Under the pieces are notes generated by a model. That model made no database searches. It was given only the letters and a program-made list of their open reading frames with translations, and was not told where the DNA came from. A stretch of DNA of 64,000 nt from Bin5 sp965207495 (GTDB taxonomy: Bacteria > Chloroflexota > Anaerolineae > Caldilineales > Caldilineaceae). The stretch is from the NCBI GenBank assembly GCA_965207495.1, contig OZ242287.1:124001-188000 (forward strand), written 5' to 3'. Shown in pieces: positions 1 through 8,725 of the stretch. The translations under genes were made by a program, and so were the position numbers. The stretch's first letter is position 1; each line of letters begins with the position of its first letter.

Positions 1-289
1 CATTGCCCGACTCGTCTGTCCAGGTCTTGAAGTTCTCGCCCACGCGCGCCCAGCTGATCCTGTAATCGCGGGGCGTATTTGCCGGCGCATCCCACGACAC
101 ATCCAGCTCCCCCGGGACGGTGCTTTCAATGCGCACCGTGCCGACCGCCTTGGTGTCATCCTGCGCAAATGCCGGCTGGCGCCCGGTCAGCACGATCACT
201 GCATATGCCAGAATCAGCGCCAGAAACAGGACCAGGACTTTCCGTGCATTTCCAGGGAAGTAAGACGTACGCGTGTCCGACGGCTGCAT
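1..289 (-). CDS. Secreted fibronectin type III-domain protein, N-terminal part
   Basis: This open frame runs off the left edge of the window, so only the first 96 residues are visible. Residues 18-43 form a hydrophobic segment ending in PAFAQ, which looks like a signal peptide with an AxA-type cleavage site or an N-terminal anchor. The next stretch, with ESTVPGELDVSWDAP, DYRISWARVGE and TWTDESG, has the alternating strand pattern and the conserved tryptophan and tyrosine of a fibronectin type III domain. An AAGGAG ribosome binding site lies 8 bases before the ATG. Such domains occur in surface adhesins and extracellular hydrolases, but the functional part lies outside the window. It is divergent from the transporter operon that starts at 1292. 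Confidence 0.75.
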   Translation of the reverse strand, partial: MQPSDTRTSYFPGNARKVLVLFLALILAYAVIVLTGRQPAFAQDDTKAVGTVRIESTVPGELDVSWDAPANTPRDYRISWARVGENFKTWTDESGN

Positions 290-1291
290 CGAATCTGCTC
301 CTTCGCGGTGCGTTTCTCGAAAAGACAGGCAGTAACAGTGCCTCCCTCTCCCATATGACCAGAATACGGCTGGCCGACCGCTCGTACAGTTCCATCGCTA
401 TGTCGATGGCTTAATCGCTATGTCCATGGCTTAGCCGACAGATTCTGGCGTTCAGAGTCTGTCGCAAAGAGGCCTGACTGCAGGAAAGGGAGCAGCCAGG
501 ACGACCTCGCCTCATGGGCCTTTTCCAGGAAACTGTGGACAGACTGGGGCACCTTCTGGAAGGGGGGCGCTTCGGAACTAGTGAATATCTTCGGGCCCCT
601 GACTATATAAAATAGCCTGAGTGTACAATATTTGTCCTGCTATTCTGGACCAGATTTGGGTACTCAGAGTTCCGATTTCGGTCCATTTAGCATGTGGGGA
701 GCGGTTTCATCAGCTGTATGCGGCGCGGTGCCGGTGCGCGGCTCGTCCAGGGGCGCGGCTCTCGGGGCCAGCCGACTGAACGTCAACCAGTACACCCGGT
801 TAGACGGCAGATGCCGCTTGAAACTTGGATTTATGAACTCGCTGCCGGGGGCGCGGACGTTCCGGCCGCACCTGACGCGAACGCGAAATGCGCACACGTG
901 ACCCCACCCGTGTCCCGCCAATCCCCCCTCCGGGCCAGGTTACCCAGACACCGGAATTTGACGTATTTCCCTGAGAGATGGGGCTTTCTGACCCTGTTTG
1001 CGCGTTCGCGGGCGCAGTGCGATAATGCCCCTATTCAGCCTTCGGCCGCTGCTGTCCGACCGCTTCATCGGCTACCACGCCAACGACCAAGGGGCAGCGC
1101 ATCGCATAACCCTTCTTCTCCCTGCACACGGGCCAACTCCATCACCATCCCCTGGGCAGGCGCCCGCCCGTGTCCTAACCAACCGCATCATCTTGGCCCA
1201 AGCAACCGTTCGCCCGACGCAGTCTCGCTAATGTAGAGTTCTCTTCGCCATATTCCGTTTCCCTTTCCATTCAACGAAGGAGACACACACC
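290..1291. other. 1-kb divergent intergenic region
   Basis: No convincing gene was found in the gap between two divergent genes. Open frames here have poor, arginine- and proline-rich composition. The gap should hold the promoters of both flanking genes. An AT-rich stretch near 600-635, containing TATATAAAATA and TACAATATTT, is the likeliest promoter zone, but no clean -35/-10 pair could be assigned. A 20-base duplication lies at 394-433. Confidence 0.5.
394..433. repeat. Tandem 20-bp duplication
   Basis: Two adjacent copies of ATCGCTATGTCGATGGCTTA at 394-413 and 414-433 differ at one base. They lie about 105 bases upstream of the FN3-protein start and could be a duplicated binding site or simple slippage. 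Confidence 0.7.
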
Positions 1292-2620
1292 ATGCACAAG
1301 CAACTCAGTCGACGCGAGTTTATGCGCAACGCCGGCCTGGCCGGCACGGGTTTGGCACTTGCCGCCTGCGCGCCCGTCGCCCAGGACGGCGCCATGGACG
1401 AAGGCGGCATGATGGCCGAGAAGGAGACCGCCTACATTTTCGACTACGACCCCACCGGCACCGATGCCTGGGTCGAAGCCGACCAGCAGTTCATCGACTA
1501 TTTCACCGAGAAATACCCGGACTATGAGATTATTCGTGAACAGGCGCCCTGGGCCGGCTTCACCGAAAAGCTGCTCACCTCCATCGCAGGCGGTTCCGAG
1601 TATGACGTCATCTACGGCTACTGGCAGTGGCTGCCGCTCTTCATCGAGAACAATGTCATCGGCCCGCTGGACGATCTGATCGACGCCGATACCGAGATCT
1701 CCGCCGACGACTTCTTCGACTACGCCAAAGAGACCGTCGAAGGCGAAACTTTCGGCCTCGCCTGGTTCATCAGCGGCTGGCTGCACTGGTTCAACCTGTC
1801 TGCGGTCAACGAAGCCGGCTATACCACCCCCAAAGAGATGAACGAGAACGGCGAGTGGGACTACGACGCCTGGTTCCAGTTTGCCAAAGACTTCACCAGC
1901 GAACAGGACGGCGTTCCCATTTACGGTTACGACATGTCCTCCGCCCGCAGCGTCTCGGTCTACGTCATGCTCGCGTGGGCCTGGGGCACCCAACAGTGGG
2001 CCGACGACTTCTCCTCCAGCCTCATGGACTCCGAAGAGAACGTCGCCCTCTGGAAATGGATACAACAGTTTTACAACGAAGGGCTGACCCCGCAACCCGG
2101 TGCCAGCACGTCGGACCAACCGCTGAGCTATACCAACGGCCGCGCCGTGGCCACCATGGCCGGACAGTGGTACACCCGCAATATCGTCCAGGACGGCGCG
2201 CCCGATATCTTCGACATCGGCATGGTGCCCTTCCCCAAAGGCCCGAGCGGCCAGTATTCCGTCGCCGCGCTCAACTCCTTCTACTTCTCCAGCAGCCCTG
2301 GCAGCGTCGATCCCGCCTGGGCCTGGTACAAGGAGCGCTCCTTCTCCGAAGCCGCAGCCGGCATCTACGCCAGTATCGGCGGCGGACGCTTCCCCTCCAT
2401 CAAAAGCGTCGCTCCCGCCACCGTCTACGAATGGGAGGACACCGAGGTCTACGAGGCCATCCGCCCCATCCTGCGCACCTACAGCACCAGCCCCCAAGAG
2501 TCCGAATGGATCAATACCTACTGGAACGTGGCTTGGGATGAGATGGTGCTTGCGACCCGACCCATCGAGGAAATTCTCGGCCAGCTCGCCGAAGAGTCCA
2601 CCGCTCTCGTCAACTCGTAA
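1292..2620 (+). CDS. Extracellular solute-binding protein, sugar ABC transporter (family 1)
   Basis: This is the substrate-capturing lipoprotein of a carbohydrate ABC importer. The N-terminus has a twin-arginine motif (SRREFMR, residues 6-12), a short hydrophobic stretch and a lipobox ending LAAC with Cys26, so export by Tat and lipid anchoring are expected. The 442-residue length, aromatic-rich body (for example GYWQWLPLF and WISGWLHWF-like segments) and alternating lobes fit family 1 sugar-binding proteins. A GAAGGAG ribosome binding site precedes the ATG. Two permease genes follow at once; no ATPase gene is present, as is usual when a shared MsmK/UgpC-type ATPase is encoded elsewhere. The downstream enzymes suggest an amino-containing or acylated sugar, but the ligand is unknown. 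Confidence 0.9.
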   Translation: MHKQLSRREFMRNAGLAGTGLALAACAPVAQDGAMDEGGMMAEKETAYIFDYDPTGTDAWVEADQQFIDYFTEKYPDYEIIREQAPWAGFTEKLLTSIAGGSEYDVIYGYWQWLPLFIENNVIGPLDDLIDADTEISADDFFDYAKETVEGETFGLAWFISGWLHWFNLSAVNEAGYTTPKEMNENGEWDYDAWFQFAKDFTSEQDGVPIYGYDMSSARSVSVYVMLAWAWGTQQWADDFSSSLMDSEENVALWKWIQQFYNEGLTPQPGASTSDQPLSYTNGRAVATMAGQWYTRNIVQDGAPDIFDIGMVPFPKGPSGQYSVAALNSFYFSSSPGSVDPAWAWYKERSFSEAAAGIYASIGGGRFPSIKSVAPATVYEWEDTEVYEAIRPILRTYSTSPQESEWINTYWNVAWDEMVLATRPIEEILGQLAEESTALVNS

Positions 2621-2631
2621 CGGCAAAACAA

Positions 2632-2664
2632 AGTGGCTAGCCGCTATTTCGGCGGCTGGCCACT
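2632..2664 (+). repeat. Hairpin-forming AGTGG-type repeat
   Basis: AGTGGCTAGCCGC at 2632-2644 pairs with GCGGCTGGCCACT at 2652-2664 with one mismatch and a 7-base loop. It starts 11 bases after the binding-protein stop codon and belongs to the AGTGG/CAGTGG repeats seen after other genes in this window. It may stabilise the binding-protein mRNA. Confidence 0.6.
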
Positions 2665-2677
2665 GACCACTGCCCTC

Positions 2678-3589
2678 ATGGCTCTCCAGACCAAGTACCG
2701 GCCAGGCCCTCTCGCCCGCAAAGAAGCGTGGGAAGGGCGACTCTATATATTGCCCTGGGTCGCCGGGTTCCTGATCTTTACCATCGGCCCGATGGTCGCC
2801 TCCGTCTACTTCTCGTTCACCAAGTATTCGGTGCTTTCCGGCGCCGACTGGCTGGGACTGGACAACTACGCCAAACTCTTCGGCAATGACCGCCTCTTCT
2901 GGCTCAGCCTCTACAACACCTTCTACTTCGTCATCCTCTCGGTCCCCCTCAACCTGTTCGCGGCCTTCCTGGTCGCCCTCCTGCTCAGTGTACAGGTGCG
3001 CGGCATCAATCTCTATCGCACGCTCTACTATCTGCCCGTAATCACGCCTGCGGTAGCCAGCGCTCTGACCTGGGGCATGCTCTTTTCGGGCGATTTCGGC
3101 CTCGTCAACGCTGTCCTCCGCTCTCTGGGTCTGCCCACCTTCAACTGGCTCTTCAACCCCCAGATCACAAAACTCGTTTTTGTCATCATGGGCTTCTGGG
3201 GCATCGGCGGCAGCGTCATCATCTTCCTCGCCGGCCTGCAGAACGTACCCACCGTGCTCTACGAGGCCGCCAGTATCGACGGCGCCAACCTCTGGCACCG
3301 CTTCCGCAGCATCACCGTGCCCATGATGACGCCGCTGATCTTTTTCAACCTGGTGCTCGGCATCATCGGCACCTTCCAGGTTTTCACCGGCGCCTACATC
3401 ATTACCGCGGGCGGCCCGGCCAATGCGACCCTGTTCTACGTTCTCTTTCTCTATAACAACGCCTTCAAATACTTCAAGATGGGCTATGCATCCGCACTGG
3501 CCTGGGTACTCTTTGTCATTATTCTCATCTTTACCGTCATCCAGCTCCGCATGGCCCGAATTTGGGTCTTCTACGAGGCCGAACGTTGA
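2678..3589 (+). CDS. Sugar ABC transporter permease (MalF/UgpA type)
   Basis: This is an inner-membrane permease with about six transmembrane helices, beginning with LYILPWVAGFLIF. The EAA loop that contacts the ATPase is seen as YEAASIDGANLWHRF, followed by TVPMMTPL. The frame extends upstream to a GTG at 2633, but that codon lies inside a repeat hairpin, so the ATG at 2678 (303 residues) is preferred; neither start has a strong ribosome binding site. It pairs with the permease at 3688 to form the transport channel for the 1292 binding protein. Confidence 0.88.
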   Translation: MALQTKYRPGPLARKEAWEGRLYILPWVAGFLIFTIGPMVASVYFSFTKYSVLSGADWLGLDNYAKLFGNDRLFWLSLYNTFYFVILSVPLNLFAAFLVALLLSVQVRGINLYRTLYYLPVITPAVASALTWGMLFSGDFGLVNAVLRSLGLPTFNWLFNPQITKLVFVIMGFWGIGGSVIIFLAGLQNVPTVLYEAASIDGANLWHRFRSITVPMMTPLIFFNLVLGIIGTFQVFTGAYIITAGGPANATLFYVLFLYNNAFKYFKMGYASALAWVLFVIILIFTVIQLRMARIWVFYEAER

Positions 3590-3635
3590 GAACAGCAGTT
3601 TTCAGTAGTCAGTTTTTGGTTTTTGGTGAACTGCG
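3590..3635 (+). repeat. 46-bp intergenic repeat, copy 1
   Basis: This segment begins inside the stop codon of the permease and matches 21494-21539 at about 42 of 46 positions. It contains GCAGTT and AACTGC as ends of a hairpin and T-rich runs between them. A further A-rich stretch at about 3655-3685 is partly complementary to it, so the whole gap can fold. Confidence 0.75.
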
Positions 3636-3687
3636 GCGTGCGGGTGGGGTTACCAAAAAACTGAAAACTCAAAACTAGAAACTACCA

Positions 3688-4587
3688 ATGACGCAAACGA
3701 GCGCAGAAGTTCCCCTCACACTGGCAAGCGGACACAAAAAAGGTTTCGCACGGCTGTTGACGTACTTGTCCATGCGCCTTGCGCTCTACCTCTTCATCAG
3801 CGCGATCTGTCTTGTGCTGCTCTTCCCCAGCATCTGGATGATCAGCACCTCGCTCAAGGACACGCAGCAGATCTTCGCCTACCCGCCCGAACTGATTCCG
3901 CGCCCCTTTGTCTGGCCGAACTATCTCGTGGCCATCCAGAAATTCCCCTTCTTTCTCTATCTGCGCAACACGCTCATTGTCACCGGCCTGGCGACCTTCG
4001 GCACCGTCCTCTCGGCCAGCCTGGTGGCCTTCGGCTTTGCCCGGCGCCGCTTTCCCGAACGGGACTTCCTCTTCGCCGTGCTGCTCTCTACGATGATGCT
4101 GCCCAGTATCGTTACCCTGATCCCCACCTTCGTTCTCTTTACCCGCCTGGGCTGGGTCAACACCTTTCTGCCCCTGACCGTGCCCTCCTATTTTGGCGGG
4201 GGCGCCTTCTACGTCTTTCTTTTGCGCCAGTTCTACCTCACCTTGCCGTACGACTACGACGAGGCCGCCTACATCGACGGCGCCTCCAGCCTGCGAGTCT
4301 GGTGGGAGATCATTCTGCCCTTCTCCAAGGCGCCGCTGGCGGCCATCACCGTCTTTACCGTGCTCTCCCACTGGAACGATTTCATGGGGCCGCTCATCTA
4401 TATGAACAAGCCCCATATGCGCACGCTGGCCCTGGGCCTGCAGTTTTTCCGCGATCAGCGCTACACGCAGTGGAACTATCTCATGGCCGCTTCGACGCTG
4501 ACGCTGATCCCGGTATTGCTCCTCTTCTTCGCCGCCCAGCGCTATTTCATGGAAGGGATCCTGCTGACGGGTCTGTCAGGACGTTGA
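3688..4587 (+). CDS. Sugar ABC transporter permease (MalG/UgpE type)
   Basis: This is the second membrane subunit of the importer, 299 residues with about six transmembrane helices; the first is ALYLFISAICLVLLFPSIWM. The EAA loop reads DEAAYIDGASSLRVWWEIILP, typical of MalG-type partners. It follows the first permease after a 98-base gap filled by a repeat, and the ATG has little visible ribosome binding site, so translation may depend on the local structure. It ends in SGR at 4587 and is followed directly by another AGTGG repeat. Confidence 0.9.
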   Translation: MTQTSAEVPLTLASGHKKGFARLLTYLSMRLALYLFISAICLVLLFPSIWMISTSLKDTQQIFAYPPELIPRPFVWPNYLVAIQKFPFFLYLRNTLIVTGLATFGTVLSASLVAFGFARRRFPERDFLFAVLLSTMMLPSIVTLIPTFVLFTRLGWVNTFLPLTVPSYFGGGAFYVFLLRQFYLTLPYDYDEAAYIDGASSLRVWWEIILPFSKAPLAAITVFTVLSHWNDFMGPLIYMNKPHMRTLALGLQFFRDQRYTQWNYLMAASTLTLIPVLLLFFAAQRYFMEGILLTGLSGR

Positions 4588-4637
4588 GAACAGCAGTGGC
4601 TAGTGGCCAGTGATCGGTTGCCTGGTCACTTCTTGTT
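4588..4637 (+). repeat. AGTGG-type repeat after permease stop codon
   Basis: The sequence GAACAGCAGTGGCTAGTGG begins within 2 bases of the permease stop codon, and AGTGA/TCACT arms follow. The same GAACAGCAG start is found after the upstream permease at 3590. Confidence 0.55.
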
Positions 4638-4691
4638 TGTAGGCTTGCCCGGCTACCAAGGACAGCAAATAGAGGACTGGAAACTTTTGCA

Positions 4692-5945
4692 ATGACGACT
4701 GCACCCAGAGTACGCGCCGCCTACGGCGCGGCCAGCATCAACGGGGAACTGGCCGCGCTGCCCTCCCCCTTCCCCCGCACCATGGGACCGAACTGCGCCG
4801 GCTATCTGCAAGAGGTGGTGGACAGCGGCCTCACGGTCGACATGATCGGGCGCTTCGAGAAGAACTTTGCCGCGGAGCTGGGCGTCCGGCACTGTATCGC
4901 CACGCCGGGCTGTACTCCGGCGCTCGGCGTTCTGGCCGCGGCGTTTCCCTTTGAACCGGGCGACGAGATCATCGTCAGCCCCATCACCGACTTCGGCACC
5001 ATCCAGGGGCTCTGCCTGGAAAACTACATCCCCGTCTTCGCCGACACCGAGCCGGGCAGCGTCAACGTGAGCGCTGACACGATCGAAGCCTGTATCAGCG
5101 AGCGCACGCGCGCCATCCTGGTTGTGCATAAGACGGGCATTGTCTGCGATATGGACCCGATCAACGAGCTGGCCGCCAGACACGGCCTCTTCGTCTATGA
5201 AGATGTGTGCCAGGCGGTGTTTGGCCGCTACAAGGGGCGCTTCGCCGGCACGCTGGCCCAGGCCGCGGGCTTTTCCTTCGATTCGGAAAAGACGCTCGGC
5301 TCCGACGTCGGCGGCTGTGTCGTCACCGATGACGATGAGCTGGCCGAAGCCCTGCGCTTTATCGGCCACAGCCGCGGCGGCGAGATGGCGCCGGCCGGCT
5401 TCGGCAGAGTCCACTCGGCGCTCGGGTATGCCTACCGCATGCCCCAGGCCACGGCCGCCATTACGCTCGGCCAACTCGAGATCATCCACCCTCAGGTAGC
5501 GCAGCGCGATCGCATGATCCGGCTGTTGAGCGAGTTGCTGGCAGATATTCCCGGCATTACACCCCTGGCCATTCCCGATTACATGGACGTTTACTCCTGC
5601 TGGATGGCCGGTTTCAGCGTCGACCCGGACGCCTTTGGCTGCACGCCGGCAGAGTTCGCCCAACAGGTGGCCGACGCCGGCATTCCCGGCGCGGGGCAGG
5701 GCCGCTACTACCTGATGCCGCAGGCGTGCACCTTTTTGCAGGAACGCGCCAGCAGTCGGACGCATCAGTATGCGATGCCGCCGGCCTCCCGCGCCTATAC
5801 TTATAGCGCGGAGAGCTGCCCCAACGCGCACAGTTTCCTGCGCAACTTTGTGCGCTGGTCCTCTTTCTGCGAAAAATACCAGCCGCAGGACTGCGAGCTG
5901 GCGGCGTCGATCGTGCGCACCGTTGCCGAGGACAACTGCGTCTGA
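4692..5945 (+). CDS. DegT/DnrJ/EryC1/StrS-family PLP aminotransferase
   Basis: This 417-residue protein is a fold-type I PLP enzyme of the sugar aminotransferase group, which usually transfers an amino group to a keto sugar. Visible family marks are the N-terminal substrate segment, the VYEDVCQAVFG motif holding the cofactor-binding Asp and Gln, and SFDSEKTLGSDVGG holding the Schiff-base Lys. The Lys motif departs slightly from the common SFHxxK form, so a dehydratase or other sub-branch is possible. It follows the permeases after 104 bases and probably shares their transcript. Together with the deacetylase and amidase downstream it suggests handling of amino sugars. Confidence 0.85.
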   Translation: MTTAPRVRAAYGAASINGELAALPSPFPRTMGPNCAGYLQEVVDSGLTVDMIGRFEKNFAAELGVRHCIATPGCTPALGVLAAAFPFEPGDEIIVSPITDFGTIQGLCLENYIPVFADTEPGSVNVSADTIEACISERTRAILVVHKTGIVCDMDPINELAARHGLFVYEDVCQAVFGRYKGRFAGTLAQAAGFSFDSEKTLGSDVGGCVVTDDDELAEALRFIGHSRGGEMAPAGFGRVHSALGYAYRMPQATAAITLGQLEIIHPQVAQRDRMIRLLSELLADIPGITPLAIPDYMDVYSCWMAGFSVDPDAFGCTPAEFAQQVADAGIPGAGQGRYYLMPQACTFLQERASSRTHQYAMPPASRAYTYSAESCPNAHSFLRNFVRWSSFCEKYQPQDCELAASIVRTVAEDNCV

Positions 5946-5997
5946 TCATGCTGCCTCTGGCATAAAATGATCCCCCACTACTTGAAAAAAGGAAGGC

Positions 5998-6825
5998 ATG
6001 TCTGAGCGAGGCGAAGTATTGGTAGCCATTGTGAATGATAGACGCGACTTTGCAATGATTCGGGACAGGAACTGGTACCGTATTCCAGTTTCAAGCGCCA
6101 GGAAGTGGTTGAATAAGCGTTGGCCGCCCCAGTGGATTGCGTTTTACCAGACTAAGGTTTTCGGAGATGAGGCCTACTCTGTGAACTATTTTGCGGAGGT
6201 GCTGGATATTCGAATCGTGCGCCGCGCACAGCTTTTTCCCAACCAGCCGCCGCACAAGAGAGACAATCACCGTTACTATCAGCTTGTCCTCGGCCCACTT
6301 CAGAAACGGCGCCTGCCCATTCTCAGCCGTCGTTGGCGCAGAATCGTCTTCATTCCAACGACCTGGCAAAAATTTGTTACGGCCGTCGAGATCAATGATT
6401 TGTACGACGATAGTCCTTTGGAGGACCGCCTGTGGGCTGAATTGAAAAGACACAAGATCCCCGCTGAGCGGCAAGAGTTTATTACCGTTGAAAACGAGAA
6501 CTATTTCCTGGATTTTGCTATCTATTGCGCCAAAAGTAACATTGCCGTTGAAACGGACGGCGACACGTGGCACGCCAATCCCGAAAAAGCCAAGCAAGAC
6601 AATCTACGCGACAACAGTCTCACAGCCGCCGGTTGGGAGGTATTGCGCTTTACAACCAGTCAGATACAAGAGGAGGTGGAATCGTATTGCGTCCCGAACA
6701 TCACCAAAGCCATTAACAAGTCGGGTGGTGTGGATGACGGGAAATACGTCGCGCGCATGATCGACTTGAAATCCAGTGGAACTTATCAATTGGGACTATT
6801 TGATCATCCTGAAGGGGAACCATGA
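5998..6825 (+). CDS. DUF559-type endonuclease-like protein
   Basis: The 275-residue protein ends in a DUF559 domain, related to very-short-patch-repair and PD-(D/E)XK nucleases. The core is seen as NYFLDFAIYC (Asp), AVETDGDTWH (Glu-x-Asp and His) and GWEVLRFTTSQI. The first half (residues 1-130) is basic and aromatic-rich and I do not recognise it. DNA binding or cleavage is expected from the fold, not shown. Its codons are less GC-rich at third positions than the metabolic genes around it, a sign of later arrival. It has a GGAAGG ribosome binding site, and its stop codon overlaps the start of the deacetylase gene (ATGA). Confidence 0.8.
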   Translation: MSERGEVLVAIVNDRRDFAMIRDRNWYRIPVSSARKWLNKRWPPQWIAFYQTKVFGDEAYSVNYFAEVLDIRIVRRAQLFPNQPPHKRDNHRYYQLVLGPLQKRRLPILSRRWRRIVFIPTTWQKFVTAVEINDLYDDSPLEDRLWAELKRHKIPAERQEFITVENENYFLDFAIYCAKSNIAVETDGDTWHANPEKAKQDNLRDNSLTAAGWEVLRFTTSQIQEEVESYCVPNITKAINKSGGVDDGKYVARMIDLKSSGTYQLGLFDHPEGEP

Positions 6826-7823
6826 ACATTCAAATCACCCCAACCACCTTTAAGCATGGCAAGGAGTGGGCCTACACGGTCACCTACGACGAGGCGCTCA
6901 CCGAGCTGTTCGACCATGTCGTTCCCCTGCACGAGGAGCTGGGTTTGCCCGGCCATGTGGAGGTTGTGGTCGGACAGATGGGCGAAGTGCGCCGGGTCGG
7001 CAACTCCAGCTATAACGGCTACCATCACATGGGCGCGGACAAGCTGCGCGAGCTGATCGACATGGGTTGGGGCGTCGGCAACCACTCCTGGACACACGGC
7101 ATCGTCGAGGAGAACATCGACCTGGAGGTGCGCCAGGCCAAGGAGGTGCTGGAGGATGCGATCGGCCATCGCGTGACCGTCTACACCGCGCCGGGCAGCA
7201 ACGCCAACATCACGCCGAAGATCACCGCGGCCCTGCAGGAGCACGGCTACCTCTGCGCCCTGTCGGTCACCGACGACATCAACCGGCCCGACGCCGATCT
7301 CTGGTTTCTCGGCCGCGTGGCCAACCTGCACCAGGCCTGGACGCCGCTCTATGCGGCCTTCGACTCGCATCACCGGCTGACCCAGGCGCAGCGGGAGTCG
7401 GGTTGGGTGATCGACTACTGCCACTGTCCGGCGCCGACCATTCCCCACGAGAACAAGGACCTCTACATTGACGAGCACCGCGCCCGGCTGAACGCGGTGG
7501 TCGAAAGCGGCGACACGGTGTGGACCGCCACCGCCGAGGAGATCCTCGACTACATCGTCTGCCGGCGTCATCTGCAGATCGAGACTGTCTCGGCCGCGGC
7601 GGGGGAGGAGAGCTACCGCCTGCAGCTGCGCGATCTGCCGGCCCCGGTTGCCAGCCGGCAGGTCACCGTTGACATCAAGGTACCGCCCAACCTGCGCCGC
7701 AACCCGGTCGTCATCATCGACGGCCAGCCCCAGCCCGGGCTGCTCGTCAAGCTCGACACGCTGCGCGTCACCTTGGACTTGTCGCAGCCCATCACCCTAT
7801 CCGTCGGAGGTTCCAGACAATGA
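6822..7823 (+). CDS. Polysaccharide deacetylase family protein (NodB fold)
   Basis: This 333-residue protein has the NodB-type metal-dependent deacetylase core. Motif 1 is TYDEA, close to the usual TFDDG; motif 2 is NHSWTHG, providing the HxxxH metal pair; ITPKITAALQEHGY is the expected middle region. The C-terminal 90 residues form a beta-rich extension. There is no signal peptide, so it probably acts in the cytoplasm on small imported N-acylated sugars or similar compounds. It overlaps both its neighbours by 4 bases, which points to coupled translation. Confidence 0.85.
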   Translation: MNIQITPTTFKHGKEWAYTVTYDEALTELFDHVVPLHEELGLPGHVEVVVGQMGEVRRVGNSSYNGYHHMGADKLRELIDMGWGVGNHSWTHGIVEENIDLEVRQAKEVLEDAIGHRVTVYTAPGSNANITPKITAALQEHGYLCALSVTDDINRPDADLWFLGRVANLHQAWTPLYAAFDSHHRLTQAQRESGWVIDYCHCPAPTIPHENKDLYIDEHRARLNAVVESGDTVWTATAEEILDYIVCRRHLQIETVSAAAGEESYRLQLRDLPAPVASRQVTVDIKVPPNLRRNPVVIIDGQPQPGLLVKLDTLRVTLDLSQPITLSVGGSRQ

Positions 7824-8725
7824 GACCCGCCCGTTTGGCCACGGCCAGCATCCTGCACGACGACCCGCCCAGCTATCCCAGCCGCTGCATCGAGCGCTGC
7901 CTGGAGATGATCGACCGCGCCGGCGATGCCCGCGCCGACATTGTCCTGCTGCCAGAGGAGCCGGACGTAGTCGGCTGCGCCTCCGAACACCTACCGGATC
8001 TGCCCGAACCGATACCCGGCGGCGCCACGCTGGCCCAGTTCGCGCAGCGCGCCAGCGATAACAATCTCTATGTCGCCTACAGCCAGCGCGAGCGGGATGG
8101 CGAAAAGGTCTACAACACGGGCGTCTTCCTGGACCGCAAGGGCGACCTGATGGGCAAATACCGCAAGATGCACCTGGCCCCCGGCGAAGAGGACGAGGTG
8201 CTGCCCGGGGACCTCGGCTACCCGGTCTTCGAGTGCGATTTCGGCCGCGTGGGTATGGGCATCTGCATGGATATTCACTATCCCGAGATGTGGCGCATCC
8301 TGGCGCTGAAGGGCGCGCATCTGCTGCTCTTTCCCACCATGTGCATCGACTACACCGGCGACCACATCGAGTCGATCGTCAACGCCCGCGCGATCGACAA
8401 CCAGGTCTACCTGGCCTCTTCCCATTTCGTGATGCAGCCCTTCCTGGCCGGCCGTTCCATGGGCCATTCGCGCATTGTCGACCCCTATGGCCGCACGCTG
8501 GCCAACACGTCACACCGGCCCGGCCTGACCTTCGCCGACGTCGACCTCGATGCTGGCTACGAGACCTGGTACAGCGGCGAGATCAAAGAGCGCTATCCCA
8601 CGCTCAAGGATTGCTACCTGGGGATGCGGCGTCCGGAAACGTATCACGAGCTGCTCGATCCGCAGACGGCATACCCTGCCTGGCAGACTGCGTCGGAACT
8701 CTCCCATGCGGCGAGCGACGATTGA
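7820..8725 (+). CDS. Carbon-nitrogen hydrolase (nitrilase superfamily amidase)
   Basis: This 301-residue enzyme has the complete Glu-Lys-Cys set of the nitrilase superfamily: Glu46 in LLPEEPD, Lys116 in GKYRKMHL and Cys149 in GMGICMDIHYPEM. Members hydrolyse amides, carbamoyl groups or nitriles in the cytoplasm. It starts at the ATGA overlap with the deacetylase gene and overlaps the next gene by 20 bases, so the three are one translational unit. The likely role is removal of an amide or carbamoyl group in the same pathway; the substrate cannot be named. Confidence 0.9.
   Translation: MRPARLATASILHDDPPSYPSRCIERCLEMIDRAGDARADIVLLPEEPDVVGCASEHLPDLPEPIPGGATLAQFAQRASDNNLYVAYSQRERDGEKVYNTGVFLDRKGDLMGKYRKMHLAPGEEDEVLPGDLGYPVFECDFGRVGMGICMDIHYPEMWRILALKGAHLLLFPTMCIDYTGDHIESIVNARAIDNQVYLASSHFVMQPFLAGRSMGHSRIVDPYGRTLANTSHRPGLTFADVDLDAGYETWYSGEIKERYPTLKDCYLGMRRPETYHELLDPQTAYPAWQTASELSHAASDD

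Noticed and set aside
694..1236. A 180-codon frame in the divergent intergenic region
   Set aside because: Arg-, Pro- and Ser-rich composition, no ribosome binding site and no family likeness.
1271..3298. A 675-codon minus-strand open frame rich in Gly, Val, Glu and Asp
   Set aside because: It lies antisense to the binding-protein and permease genes, which have clear signal, EAA and ribosome binding features. GC-rich genes often leave such frames open on the other strand.
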